From NCBI RefSeq assembly GCF_008704535.1, contig NZ_CP023701.1, forward strand, positions 744,001 through 808,000: a DNA stretch of 64,000 nt, read 5' to 3'. The position numbers and the translations under genes were made by a program. The notes under the pieces are model-generated. The model made no database searches. It worked only from the letters and a program-made list of their open reading frames with translations, and had not been told where the DNA came from. Of this stretch, positions 33,495-42,472 are shown one piece after another. Origin of the DNA: Streptomyces subrutilus (GTDB lineage: Bacteria; Actinomycetota; Actinomycetes; Streptomycetales; Streptomycetaceae). Position 1 is the stretch's first letter. Every line of letters begins with the position of its first letter.

Positions 33495-33803
33495 TCAGGC
33501 GTCGCTCTCCGATCGGCCGCACCGGAGCGTGGCCGCGGTGGCCGGGTGGCCCGTGCTGTGGCGCACCGCCTCGACCAGGCGCTGGTGCACCTCCCGGCTC
33601 TCCTCCTCCGACGCGCAGGGCAGGCGGCCTCCTGCCAGCGTGAACCACTCCGAGGCGCCCGTGTACTGCACGGACAACAGCACGTGGTCGCCCGTCCACG
33701 TGGTGTGCAGGGTGAGGTCGCCGGACATCAGGCCCTGCTCCTCGGTGAGGACGCCTCCGGCGGCGGAGTAGATCCCTGTCGTCGTCCACGATGCCCAGCC
33801 CAT
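33495..33803 (-). CDS. Small hypothetical protein
   Basis: 102 residues from ATG 33803, chosen because GGAGGAGG lies about 8-15 nt upstream; the ATG at 33812 is too close to that site. The protein (MGWASWTTTGIYSAAGGVLT ... WTGDHVLLSVQYTGASEWFT) looks beta-rich with a C-terminal helix. It has no signal peptide or membrane segment. It may be co-transcribed with the two genes after it (108-bp gap). Function unknown. Confidence 0.6.
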   Translation of the reverse strand: MGWASWTTTGIYSAAGGVLTEEQGLMSGDLTLHTTWTGDHVLLSVQYTGASEWFTLAGGRLPCASEEESREVHQRLVEAVRHSTGHPATAATLRCGRSESDA

Positions 33804-33989
33804 CAGCACCATCCTCCTCCGGGCCCCGGTGTCCCTGCCGCGGCCACCATTCGAGTACAGCACGCCTGCCGCGCGGGGGCCCGGCAGGCGGACGGAGCGG
33901 CCCCGGGCGCCGGGGTGCGACGGGCCGGGCGGGGAGGGCCGGGGTGCGACGGGCCGGGGCGGGCGGGCCGCGGCGACCCGACCGCAGGG

Positions 33990-34622
33990 TCAGGCCAGGT
34001 GGCGCAAGGTGCCGACGGGGAGGCCGAGTTCGCGCTCGGCCGTGGTGAACACCAGGGCGTCGAGTGCGGGGTGGGTGAAGGGGGGTTCGTCGTTCGCGTA
34101 GGAACCGAGTCCGTCGATCGCCACGAGGATGACCACGCACGCTCCGAGCGGGTCGGGGGTGGTGAAGTCGCCGCCGCGCACGCCGTCCTCGATCACCGCG
34201 GTCAGGGTGGCGCGCATGATCGCCTCCTGTCCGGCGACGGCGCGCCGGAGGTTCGGGCGGTAGCGGGCGAGGTGGCGGGCGTTGAGCCAGAGCCGGCCGA
34301 GGTCGGTGAATTCCTCGCCGCCGAGGCGGTGCAGGAGGCGGGCCAGCCGCCGCGCGGGGGGCAGGGCGGCGTCCTCTTCGGGCAGCAGGGCCGAGCGCTC
34401 GCGGGCGACGGCCCGGACGAACGCCTCGCACAGCAGGTCGTCGACGGTCGCGAAGTAGTGGCTGATCAGCCCGGGCCGCACCCCCAGCTCGTCGGCGACG
34501 AGCTGCATCGTCACCCGCTCCAGCCCCCGCTCCAGGGCGAGGCGGGCCGCGGTCCGGAGGATTTCCGTCCGCCGCTCCTCGGCGGTTTTGCGGGTCCGCG
34601 GGGGCCGGGGGGTTGACGTCAT
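33990..34622 (-). CDS. TetR-family transcriptional regulator
   Basis: 210 residues. The N-terminal HTH is TILRTAARLALERG-like with RVTMQLVADELGVRPGLISH and YFATVDDLL, the TetR recognition pattern. The C-terminal ligand domain is helical (ARHLARYRPNLRRAVAGQEA). No clear ribosome site precedes the ATG at 34622, so the mRNA may be leaderless. It is divergent from an NCS1 permease operon, with a perfect 20-bp palindrome and a second imperfect copy between them. It therefore very probably represses that operon and itself. Confidence 0.92.
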   Translation of the reverse strand: MTSTPRPPRTRKTAEERRTEILRTAARLALERGLERVTMQLVADELGVRPGLISHYFATVDDLLCEAFVRAVARERSALLPEEDAALPPARRLARLLHRLGGEEFTDLGRLWLNARHLARYRPNLRRAVAGQEAIMRATLTAVIEDGVRGGDFTTPDPLGACVVILVAIDGLGSYANDEPPFTHPALDALVFTTAERELGLPVGTLRHLA

Positions 34623-34633
34623 GCGGAGCAGCC

Positions 34634-34653
34634 TATTGGATGGCGCACCAACA
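34634..34653. promoter_or_regulatory. TetR operator, imperfect copy
   Basis: TATTGGATGGCGCACCAACA keeps the outer TATTGG and CACCAA arms of the perfect site at 34657 and lies 23 bp from it, centre to centre. Confidence 0.6.
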
Positions 34654-34656
34654 GCT

Positions 34657-34676
34657 TATTGGTGTCGACACCAATA
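34657..34676. promoter_or_regulatory. TetR operator, perfect 20-bp palindrome
   Basis: TATTGGTGTCGACACCAATA is identical to its reverse complement. It is placed 35 bp from the tetR start and 84 bp before the permease start, as expected for a divergent TetR-controlled promoter. Confidence 0.82.
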
Positions 34677-34759
34677 CTGCTGGACCGTCTTCGCCCGTAC
34701 CCTCCCGGCTCCCCGGTGGCGAGGGCAGGGCCGCCTTCCCGCCTCTTCGAAGGACCACC

Positions 34760-36205
34760 ATGCAGCGTTCTCCAGCAGGCCCCGACACGGCCGCGGCCGC
34801 CCCCGGCCGGGACCGGGCCGGCTCCGTCGAGAGCCGGGGCATCGACGTCGTGCCCGACGAGGAGCGCCACGGCACGGCACGCGAGCTCTTCTTCCTCTGG
34901 GCGGCGCCGAACGTGAGCTACCTCAGCTTCGTGGTCGGCGGAACCCTGGTCCTGACGGGGCTGTCGCTGGCCGAGGTGATGGGGGTCATCGTCGGCGGCA
35001 ACCTCTTCTGGCTGCTGACCGGCTTCATCGCCGTCAGCGGCCCCGCCGCGGGCACCTCCGGTTCCGTGATCTCCCGGGCCATGTACGGCGTGGTCGGCAA
35101 CAAGTTCGTGGTCGCGGTCACCGGCTGGCTGATCGCCTCGCTCTACCTCGCGCTGAACTGGTCGGCGGCCTCCACGGCGGGCCTCGGCCTGGCGGCGCGG
35201 CTCGGCGTGCCGCCGTCCGCGGCCCTCGACGCCACCGTGGTCTGCCTGATCGCCGGCGCCACCGTCCTCGTCGCCGTCTTCGGGCACGCGACGATCGTCC
35301 GCCTGTACGGCGTGCTCACCGTCTTCCTCACGGTGGTGTTCGTCGCCCTGAGCGTGCTGGTCGTCGCGCACACGGACTGGTCGTACGCGCCGGCCGAACC
35401 GCTCACCGGCTCCGCGCACCTCGTCGTCCTGGCCTCCGGACTCACCCTCGTCGCGTCCGCGCCGCTGTCGTACGCCAACAGTCCCGACCTCGCCCGCTAC
35501 CTGCCGCGGCACACCAGTGGCCGGGCCGTCATGCTGTGGACCGCGGCCGGCGGCTTCCTGCCGAGCGTCGTCTTCACCGCGGTCGGGGCCCTCGCGGCCA
35601 CCACGCTCGACATGAGCGATCCGCAGACCGCGCTGGAGGGCGTCATGCCCGCGTGGTTCGTCCCCGCCTTCGTCGCCGCCGTGGTGGTGAACACCGTGGC
35701 CAACAACGGCATCACCGCCTACAGCTCCGGACTCTCGATGCAGTCCATCGGCGTACGGCTGCCCAGGACGACGGCCGTGCTGGTCATCGGCGTCATCGGC
35801 ACGGCCATGACCCTGTTCGCGCTCCTCGTCTTCGACTTCCTGACCGCCGTCAACGCCACGATGGAACTGGTCGTGGTGGTCACCGGACCGTGCATGGCGG
35901 TCTACGCCACCGACATCGTCCTGCGGCGCAACCGCTACGACGGACGGCAGCTCCACGACGCGAGCCGCACCGGCCCCTTCCGGTACCGCGGCGGCGTCAA
36001 CTGGGCCGGCGTCCTCGCCACCCTGTCCGGCGTCGGCGCGGCGACGCTGTGCGCCGCTTCCGCCTCCTGGGCCGGGCCCGTCTCCTCGGCGATGGGCGGC
36101 CTGAACCTCGCCGTGCCCGTCGGCGTCCTCGGATCGGCGGTCCTGTACTGGTCCCTGATGCGCGCCTTCGACGCCGCCCTCCCGTCCACGACCGTCCGGC
36201 ACTGA
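34760..36205 (+). CDS. NCS1-family purine/cytosine-type permease
   Basis: 481 residues from ATG 34760 (AAGGA upstream). About 12 membrane segments. NCS1 landmarks: WAAPNVSYLSFVVGGTLVLT, VSGPAAGTSGSVISRAMYG (TM3 region with the GTSGS-like motif), VASAPLSYANSPDLARYLPR in the TM6 region, and VVNTVANNGITAYSSGLSMQ (TM8). It should import a nucleobase, hydantoin or related N-heterocycle with Na+ or H+. It is the first gene of a three-gene operon with two hydrolases under the divergent TetR, so the imported compound is probably hydrolysed by its neighbours. Confidence 0.9.
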   Translation: MQRSPAGPDTAAAAPGRDRAGSVESRGIDVVPDEERHGTARELFFLWAAPNVSYLSFVVGGTLVLTGLSLAEVMGVIVGGNLFWLLTGFIAVSGPAAGTSGSVISRAMYGVVGNKFVVAVTGWLIASLYLALNWSAASTAGLGLAARLGVPPSAALDATVVCLIAGATVLVAVFGHATIVRLYGVLTVFLTVVFVALSVLVVAHTDWSYAPAEPLTGSAHLVVLASGLTLVASAPLSYANSPDLARYLPRHTSGRAVMLWTAAGGFLPSVVFTAVGALAATTLDMSDPQTALEGVMPAWFVPAFVAAVVVNTVANNGITAYSSGLSMQSIGVRLPRTTAVLVIGVIGTAMTLFALLVFDFLTAVNATMELVVVVTGPCMAVYATDIVLRRNRYDGRQLHDASRTGPFRYRGGVNWAGVLATLSGVGAATLCAASASWAGPVSSAMGGLNLAVPVGVLGSAVLYWSLMRAFDAALPSTTVRH

Positions 36206-36215
36206 AGGACCGACC

Positions 36216-37874
36216 ATGCACACCGACCTCATCGTGCGCGCCGCACACATCGAGAACTTCGACCCCGCACCCGCCCGGACCGCCGCCACCGCGGTGGCCG
36301 TCCACGGCGGCCGGATCGTCGCCGTCGGCGACGACCGCCTCCTGCGCGAGCGGGCGGGCTCCGCCACCCGGGTGCTGGAGTTCCCCGGCGCGACCCTCGC
36401 CCCGGGCCTGACCGACTCCCACGCCCACCCGGTGTGGGGGGCGATCGAGGTGGGCACCGGCCTGGACCTCGGCGGGGCGAGCACCCTCGACGAGGTGTGC
36501 GCGCGGATCGCCGGGCGTCTCGCCGAGCGGGGCACCGCGGAACGAGGGACCGGATCAGGGCCTGCCGGCCCGTGGGTGACCGGATTCGACCTCGACGTCA
36601 ACGTCTTCGACGGGCAGCCCACCGGAGACCTCCTGGAGCGGCGCTTCCCCGGGGTGCCGGTCTCCCTCATGACCCGCGACGCGCACTCCCTCGTGGTCAG
36701 CCCGGCCGTGGTCGACCGCATCGGCCTGACCGGTACGGAGGTCTTCGACGACGCCTCCGCGATCGTCGTCGGGCCCGACGGGCGGCCCACCGGCTTCGTC
36801 CTCGAACTCCAGGCCATGGAGCTGGTCTTCGCCCACTACCCCGCCGTACCGCTCACCACGGCCGCCCGGCTCGTCGCCGACCGGCTGCACGCGTTCGCCG
36901 CGACCGGCCTGACGGGGCTGCACGCGCTGGACTTCACCGCGCCCTCCGAGGACGTCTACCGCGAGATCGAGAGGACGGGGGAGCTGCCGGTGCGCGTGCG
37001 CTGTTCGCCGCTCGTACCGGCCGACTCCGCCCGCGACACCTGGGAGGCCGTCGCCGCCCAGCAGCGTCTGGCCGGCCGCCGCTGGCACGTCGCGGGCGCC
37101 AAGTTCATGCTGGACGGCACCGCCGACAACGGCTCCGCCTGGTTCGAGCACCCCGACGTGCTCGGACAGAACCGGCGACCGCTGTGGAAGGACGTGGCGG
37201 CCTACCGCGAGGCGGTCCGCTTCTTCACCGAGCGCGGCATCCCCACCGCCACGCACGCCATCGGGGACCGCGCGGTGCGCACCGCCCTCGACGTGATCGG
37301 GGAGACCGGCCACCCGCCCTCCGCACCCCATCGGATCGAGCACGTCGAGTCCGTCCCCGACGACCTGCTCCCCCGCTTCGCCGCCCTCGGCGTCGTCGCG
37401 GGTCTCCAGCCCGTCCACGCGACCCGGATGACGCGGGCCGACCGGACCGACAACTGGTCCCGCCGGATCGGCCCGCACCGGGCCGCCCACGGATGGCGCA
37501 CCCGCGACCTGCTCGACCACGGTGTCGTCGTCGCCCTCGGATCCGACTGGCCCATCGGCATCGGCGACCCGCGGACCGCACTCGCCGACGCCCAACTGCG
37601 CCGACCCGTCGACGAGCCGGAGACCGCCCCCGTCCAACCCGGCCAGCGCATCAGCGCCCGGGAGGCGTACGCGGGGATGACCCGCGCCCCCGCCGTCGCC
37701 GCGGGCGCCGCGGACCGGCTCGGCCGGATCGCGCCCGGCTACCTGGCCGACCTCACCGTGTTCGCCCACGACCCGCTCGACCTGACCCCCGAACAACAGG
37801 CCGCCAACCCCGTCCTCGCCACCGTCGTCGGCGGCTCGGTCCTCCACCACGCACCCCGGGAACGCACCTCGTGA
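36216..37874 (+). CDS. Amidohydrolase 3 family protein (YtcJ-like)
   Basis: 552 residues, the usual size for this family. Motifs in order: GLTDSHAHPVWG (two His), the substrate-side GPWVTGFDLDVNVFD, KFMLDGTADNGSAWF (carbamylated-Lys-equivalent region), THAIGDRAV, HRIEHVESVP and GSDWPIG with the catalytic Asp. The final domain returns to the beta-sandwich (GYLADLTVFAHDPL). The ATG at 36216 follows GAAGGA 10 bp after the permease stop. It probably hydrolyses an amide or imide bond in the imported compound. The substrate is not predictable from sequence. Confidence 0.88.
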   Translation: MHTDLIVRAAHIENFDPAPARTAATAVAVHGGRIVAVGDDRLLRERAGSATRVLEFPGATLAPGLTDSHAHPVWGAIEVGTGLDLGGASTLDEVCARIAGRLAERGTAERGTGSGPAGPWVTGFDLDVNVFDGQPTGDLLERRFPGVPVSLMTRDAHSLVVSPAVVDRIGLTGTEVFDDASAIVVGPDGRPTGFVLELQAMELVFAHYPAVPLTTAARLVADRLHAFAATGLTGLHALDFTAPSEDVYREIERTGELPVRVRCSPLVPADSARDTWEAVAAQQRLAGRRWHVAGAKFMLDGTADNGSAWFEHPDVLGQNRRPLWKDVAAYREAVRFFTERGIPTATHAIGDRAVRTALDVIGETGHPPSAPHRIEHVESVPDDLLPRFAALGVVAGLQPVHATRMTRADRTDNWSRRIGPHRAAHGWRTRDLLDHGVVVALGSDWPIGIGDPRTALADAQLRRPVDEPETAPVQPGQRISAREAYAGMTRAPAVAAGAADRLGRIAPGYLADLTVFAHDPLDLTPEQQAANPVLATVVGGSVLHHAPRERTS

Positions 37875-38971
37875 CCACTGACCCGTACCCCCGCCCCGCC
37901 CATCGCCCGCACGTGACCACGGACGCCGCCGACCCGCGGCAGCGCGGCCGCTCGCGGGGGCTTCAGCTGGCCGAGGGCCTGCACGGGGCGCTCGACGCCT
38001 ACGACCGCCTCTTCGCCCTCGCGGGCATCGGCCCGCACACGGTCCGCGACGACGCCGAGCGCGCGCTCGACGCCGTCGGTGCCTTCCGTCCGGCCCTGCG
38101 CGCCCAGATCGAAGGCATTGCCGACGGAGCCCGGGTCGACGCCTGGCAGGTCGCCGCGCTCAACGCCCGCACCGAGATCCTCGCCCGCAGCCGCACCGTC
38201 CCGCCCGGCGAGTGCTCGACCCTCGTACGGCGGCTGCCGACCTCCGACGGCGGCGCCACCCGCGTCGGCGTGCAGACCTGGGACTGGCACGTCGAGCTCA
38301 GCTCCTCCTGGCACACCCTCGACAGTGCGGGCGGCGCCCACCGGTACGTCGGCATCACCGAGCACGGCATCCTCGCCAAGATCGGCGTCAACAGCGCCGG
38401 ACTCGCCCTGCACTTCAACATCCTCGGCCACCGGGACGACCGCGTCGGCGGCATACCGGTGCACGTGCTCGCGGCGCTCGTCCTCGAAGAGGCCGGCAGC
38501 ACCGAGCACGCACGGGAGATCCTCCGCGACGCCCCGCTCACCTCGTCCGGGTCGTTCACCCTGTTCGACACCGACAGCGCCCTGCTCCTCGACCTCAGCC
38601 CCGCGGGGATCTTCGAGGTGCCCGAAGCGGCCGCGGGAACACATCTGCGCACCAACCACTTCCTCACCCCCGTCCCCTCCGCGCACGAGAAGTCCTGGCT
38701 GTACCAGCCCGACTCGGGCGAGCGCTACGCCTTCCTCCGCGACCGGATCGAACGGGACCCCGTCGAGCGGCCCGGGCAACTGGTCGAGCGCCTGGTCACC
38801 GGCCCGGGAGAACCGCCGCTGACCTGCGTACCCGACATGGACGCGCCGACCGGGCGCCGTTGGGCCAGCCTGGCCACGGTCGTCCTCGACCCCGCCTGCC
38901 GCACGGCGCGCGTACTCGACGGCACGCCCGCCGAGCACACGACCCGCCCGTGGCGCACCCTGCGGGCCTGA
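37871..38971 (+). CDS. C45-type peptidase / acyl-CoA:6-APA acyltransferase-like Ntn hydrolase
   Basis: 366 residues from GTG 37871, which overlaps the amidohydrolase stop (GTGA); a second GTG (about 37909) would give a slightly shorter protein. Landmarks of the penicillin acyltransferase-like Ntn family: AALNARTEI, then the likely self-processing nucleophile Cys in GECSTLV (about residue 115), followed by VGVQTWDWHVELSSSW, VNSAGLALHFNIL and LRTNHFLTP. Members cleave or exchange amide bonds after autocatalytic maturation. In this operon it probably completes breakdown or modification of the imported N-acyl or heterocyclic compound. Confidence 0.85.
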   Translation: MTTDPYPRPAHRPHVTTDAADPRQRGRSRGLQLAEGLHGALDAYDRLFALAGIGPHTVRDDAERALDAVGAFRPALRAQIEGIADGARVDAWQVAALNARTEILARSRTVPPGECSTLVRRLPTSDGGATRVGVQTWDWHVELSSSWHTLDSAGGAHRYVGITEHGILAKIGVNSAGLALHFNILGHRDDRVGGIPVHVLAALVLEEAGSTEHAREILRDAPLTSSGSFTLFDTDSALLLDLSPAGIFEVPEAAAGTHLRTNHFLTPVPSAHEKSWLYQPDSGERYAFLRDRIERDPVERPGQLVERLVTGPGEPPLTCVPDMDAPTGRRWASLATVVLDPACRTARVLDGTPAEHTTRPWRTLRA

Positions 38972-39057
38972 CCGGGACGGGACCGGTAGGAACCGGAATC
39001 GAGGACCGGAACCGGGAACCGGGACCGGAACCGGGGCCGCCGCCCTAGGGTGGGCTG

Positions 39058-39726
39058 ATGCGCGCACACCCGGTCGACCGCCCGGCCGACCTCGACGTGG
39101 TCCGCGAGTCCTACGACCGGGTCGCCGACAACTACGCCCACATGGTGCTGACGACGGGAATCGGCGACATCCGTCGCCACCCGTGGCTCAAGGCGTCCAT
39201 CGACGCCTTCGCCGACACCGTGGGCGCCCTCGGGCCCGTCCTCGACGTCGGCTGCGGACCCGGCACGGTCACCGCCTACCTCGCCGAGCGCGGGCTCGAC
39301 GTGTCCGGAGTCGACCTCTCGCCGCGCATGGTCGACCACGCGCGGCGCCTGCATCCGCAGTGCCGCTTCGACGTCGCCTCCGCCACCGAACTCGACCTCG
39401 GGCAGGCGTCGCTCGGGGGCGTACTGGGGTGGTGGTCGCTGTTCAACCTCCCCCGGGACGTCCTCCCCCAGGTCCTCGCCCTGTTCGCGCGCGCCCTCAA
39501 GCCGGGCGGACACCTCATCACCGCGACGCACGTCGGCGACGAGGACGTGGTGCGCACCGAGGCCTACGGGGGCGTGCCGGTCCGCTGGACGACGCACCAA
39601 TGGCGGCCGGAGCAACTGGTGGCCCTGATCGAGCGGGCGGGGCTGCGCCCGGTCGCCGAACTCAGGCTCCCGGCCGACGAGCACACCGGGCCGGGGCTGG
39701 TCGTCATGGCCGAGCGTCCCGCCTGA
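39058..39726 (+). CDS. Class I SAM-dependent methyltransferase
   Basis: 222 residues. The SAM-binding motif I is VLDVGCGPGTVTAYLAERG, the acidic loop is VSGVDLSPRM and motif III/IV is DLGQASLGGVLGWWSLFNLP. It then has the usual LKPGGHLI strand. Substrate unknown. The 86 bp upstream contain repeated GGACCGGAAC-like units and no clear ribosome site, so the exact start could be leaderless or the GTG at 39097. A strong hairpin follows directly. It is in the same direction as the permease operon but separated by this repeat-rich gap. Confidence 0.87.
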   Translation: MRAHPVDRPADLDVVRESYDRVADNYAHMVLTTGIGDIRRHPWLKASIDAFADTVGALGPVLDVGCGPGTVTAYLAERGLDVSGVDLSPRMVDHARRLHPQCRFDVASATELDLGQASLGGVLGWWSLFNLPRDVLPQVLALFARALKPGGHLITATHVGDEDVVRTEAYGGVPVRWTTHQWRPEQLVALIERAGLRPVAELRLPADEHTGPGLVVMAERPA

Positions 39727-39729
39727 GGG

Positions 39730-39761
39730 CCCGCTGTTCGGCCTCGGGCCCGGACAGCGGG
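39730..39761 (+). terminator. Terminator hairpin after the methyltransferase
   Basis: CCCGCTGTTCGG, an 8-nt loop and CCGGACAGCGGG form a 12-bp stem with one G-T wobble, starting 4 bp after the stop codon. Confidence 0.75.
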
Positions 39762-40005
39762 GCGCGGGGGTCCAGGTCGACGTCCTCCTGCCCCCGTCCC
39801 GCGCACCCGCCCGACCGGGCTGCGCCGCTTGTCGGCGGTCGGCCTTCTGGCGTAATGCCCGGCACGCCCTCATGTGTCTGCCGGGAAACGGGTGGGGCCT
39901 CGCCTAATTTGTGAGCGACCCGCGAGGGGTCGAACGGGCAGGGTCGTTGCCCCTCGCGCGGATCAGCGCATCGAAGCAGCGGTCGTCGACCATCGGAGCT
40001 CACCT

Positions 40006-40932
40006 GTGAATGCCATCGGCCGGACGAACGGCATGCCTCGGCGGCACTTCGTGGCCCTGTCCGGCGCCCTGGGTGCGGGAGCGCTGCTGGCCGGCGCGGA
40101 GGGCAGTGCGTCGGCGGCGACGGGGCCGGTCTCCGTTCCCGTGGATCCGTCGTGCTGCCCCTGTCCCGCGGATCCCCCACCGCCCGGCGCCGGACAGAGC
40201 CCGTGCCCCCCGGCCCAGCTTCAGCCCCTCTGCGGCCGGCCCACCGACAACGACCCGCTGTGGCAGGACGTGCAGTACTGCACGCGGGGGATCGTGCCGC
40301 CGAGCGGGCTGAAGCCGAACTGCCTCAAGACGACGTCCAACTACGTGGTCCTGCACGGAAAGCCCGAAACCCAGCACAACTACCTCCTCGTGCCGAGCTG
40401 CCGGATCACCGGCATCGAGTGCCCGTTCCTCGTGACCTCCGGTGTCGCGAACTACTGGCACGAGGCGTGGGAGAACGCCCGCAGCGGCGGGGACGTCCCC
40501 GTGCAGTACCCGAACATCGGCCTGGGGATCAACTCGGTGAGCGCCCGGCAGCTGAACCAGTTGCACATCCACATGGCCGGCGTGCGGGAGAGCACGCAGC
40601 GGCGGTTGCAGGACCTGGAGGCCTCGGGACGCGTGGCGCCGCAGCCGTCGCAATGGGGTGACCCCCAATACCAGGCCGCCGTGACGGGAACGCAGGGCTC
40701 GGGCGACCGCACGTACCGGGTCCTCCGGCTCAACGGCCTCACGCAGAACCTCTTCGCGCTGCTGGACCGGTACGTGGTGCGGCGGTTCGGGTTGGACATG
40801 GCGGGCCAGACCCTGATCGTCGTGCCGAAGGTGACCTCTGCGGGGTTCACCGGGGTCTTCTACGTCCTCAACAGCGACGCCTCCCTCCACGACGGGACGG
40901 TCACCTGCGACCGCCTGCTCGTCTACAGCTGA
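40006..40932 (+). CDS. Exported CDP-diacylglycerol diphosphatase-like protein
   Basis: 308 residues from GTG 40006. The N-terminus has a twin-arginine-like signal (PRRHFVALSGALGAGALLAG, Ala-rich cleavage zone SASAA). A Cys/Pro-rich stretch follows (SCCPCPADPPPPGAGQSPCP). The catalytic domain resembles CDP-diacylglycerol pyrophosphatase (Cdh, HIT-related): DPLWQDVQYC, KTTSNYVVLHGKPETQHNYL, YPNIGLGINSVSARQLNQLH and the His-x-His of LHIHMAGV. It would act outside the membrane on CDP-lipid or a nucleotide diphosphate. The next gene is convergent and overlaps by 32 bp. Confidence 0.82.
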   Translation: MNAIGRTNGMPRRHFVALSGALGAGALLAGAEGSASAATGPVSVPVDPSCCPCPADPPPPGAGQSPCPPAQLQPLCGRPTDNDPLWQDVQYCTRGIVPPSGLKPNCLKTTSNYVVLHGKPETQHNYLLVPSCRITGIECPFLVTSGVANYWHEAWENARSGGDVPVQYPNIGLGINSVSARQLNQLHIHMAGVRESTQRRLQDLEASGRVAPQPSQWGDPQYQAAVTGTQGSGDRTYRVLRLNGLTQNLFALLDRYVVRRFGLDMAGQTLIVVPKVTSAGFTGVFYVLNSDASLHDGTVTCDRLLVYS

Positions 40933-41800
40933 TGCGGCTCGCCCTCTCGGGGCCCGGTTCGTGCCGCGACCGCTGGATGGGGCCCGCGCTCCTCGTCCGG
41001 GTGTCCGCGCGGGCCCGGGCGGCGGCCAGGAGGACGGGATCGTGGGCGTTGACGAGGACCAGGTCGGGGTCGGCGGCCCGCCACAGTGCGGCGAGGCGCT
41101 CGTGGTGGGCCAGGACCTTGCGCCAGTCGTGGGCGACGACGCGTTCCATCGCGCGCAGTGACACCGGTGTGCGGCCGGCCCCGGCGACCTGGCCGCGGTG
41201 GTAGAACGCGTCGCCGGCGTGGAGCACCCAGTGGCTTCCGGCGTCGACGGCGACCGCGGCGTGGCCCCGGGTGTGTCCGGGCAGGCCTATCAGCACGATT
41301 CCGGGCGCGATGCCGGTGAGTTCGGTGGCGGACTCGAAGCCTCGCCAGCTCTCGCCCGTCGGGGGCGGGTGGCGGACGAGTGTGGGGCCGTGGGAGCGCA
41401 GGACGGCCTTGTAACGCTCCTTCTCCCTCCTGGTGGCCGGGTGGATCGCGGCCGTGGCCTCGGCGTCGGTGAGGTGCACGCGTGCCCGGGGGAAGTCGGC
41501 CAGTCCTCCGACGTGGTCGGCGTCGAAGTGGGTCAGCACGACGTCGCGCACGTCCGCCGGGTCGAGGCCGAGCCGCTCGATCTGCCGGACGGCGGTCTGC
41601 GCCTCGTCGAACGAGGGGCGCAGCAGGTGGCGGGCCGGGCCGAACCGCCGGGCGGGCGAGGGCCGGCCGAGGAGGCCGCCGACGCCGGTGTCGACGAGGG
41701 CGAGTCCGGTGGGGGTCTCGATGAGCAGGACGTGGCAGACCAGACCTGCGGGGGCGCCCAAGGGCCGCATGGTGCCGCAGTCGAGGTGGTGCACCTTCAT
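40901..41800 (-). CDS. Metallo-beta-lactamase-fold hydrolase
   Basis: 299 residues from ATG 41800, supported by GGGAGG upstream. The MBL signature THFDADHVGG gives the HxDxDH metal site. Further His are in GLPGHTRGHA and NAHDP, and an Asp is in VLHAGDAFY. The layout (long N-terminus with GLALVDTGVGG, insertion RRFGPARHLL) is like quorum-quenching lactonases and related enzymes, but substrate cannot be set from this. The 3' end overlaps the convergent diphosphatase gene by 32 bp. Confidence 0.87.
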   Translation of the reverse strand: MKVHHLDCGTMRPLGAPAGLVCHVLLIETPTGLALVDTGVGGLLGRPSPARRFGPARHLLRPSFDEAQTAVRQIERLGLDPADVRDVVLTHFDADHVGGLADFPRARVHLTDAEATAAIHPATRREKERYKAVLRSHGPTLVRHPPPTGESWRGFESATELTGIAPGIVLIGLPGHTRGHAAVAVDAGSHWVLHAGDAFYHRGQVAGAGRTPVSLRAMERVVAHDWRKVLAHHERLAALWRAADPDLVLVNAHDPVLLAAARARADTRTRSAGPIQRSRHEPGPERASRISCRRAGGRR

Positions 41801-41900
41801 CCGGACGCCTCCCTGCTCTCGGCCCGGGCGACGGGGCCGCTGCCCGGCTCCGGGCGGTCGGTCGCGCACGTCGCCGCGGCGCGTCCCGGCGCGGGAGGGG

Positions 41901-42461
41901 TCATCGGACGAAGGGGGGCGGCGTGGTCGTGAGCAGTCGCGGGTCGGGTTCGCCGCCGGACATCGCGAGGACGCCCCTCAGTACGCGCACCAGCTTCAGC
42001 AGTCCCCGGGGGCCGCGCTTGTCCACGCCCGCGACGAGCTGCCGCAGGACGGTCAGCCGGTCGAAGTAGATCCGTTCGGTGACGAGGTCCTCGTGCTCGT
42101 CGAAGACGAAGTACGCCGTCATGCGGGTGCGGTGCCTCGACCCGGTCGGCGGGATCTTGCCGAGGGGCCCGTGGTGGGTGCCCAGCAGCCAGAACTCCAC
42201 GATCACGGCGTCGGGGCTGTGGCGGAACGCGATGATCTCGTGGTCCTGGTCGGGGAAGGCGACGCGCGTGTCGTGGTAGTACTCGCGCACCGGCGCTTCT
42301 CCGTCGTGGACGGCCATCTGGCCGATCAGTTCGTAGCGGGGGTGCGGGAACGTCGCCAGCGTGGCGTCCCAGTCCTGGCGCACCTCGTCGTGGAAGTGAT
42401 CGAGCACGAGGGTTTCGCGGGCGCGCAGAACGCTCTCCGGGGGCAGGGTGAAGCGCGACAC
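41901..42461 (-). CDS. NTF2-like / SnoaL-like protein
   Basis: 186 residues from the GTG at 42461 with GAGGAGG upstream. The cone-shaped NTF2 fold is suggested by the N-terminal helices (LVLDHFHDEVRQDWDATLAT), HPRYELIGQMAVHDGEAPVR, REYYHDTRVAFPDQDHEIIA and FWLLGTHHGPLGKIPPTGSR. Families of this type include polyketide cyclases, isomerases and non-enzymatic binders. It follows the MBL-type gene by 11 bp, so the two form an operon controlled by the divergent TetR. No specific function is shown. Confidence 0.82.
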   Translation of the reverse strand: MSRFTLPPESVLRARETLVLDHFHDEVRQDWDATLATFPHPRYELIGQMAVHDGEAPVREYYHDTRVAFPDQDHEIIAFRHSPDAVIVEFWLLGTHHGPLGKIPPTGSRHRTRMTAYFVFDEHEDLVTERIYFDRLTVLRQLVAGVDKRGPRGLLKLVRVLRGVLAMSGGEPDPRLLTTTPPPFVR

Positions 42462-42472
42462 GGTGTGCCTCC

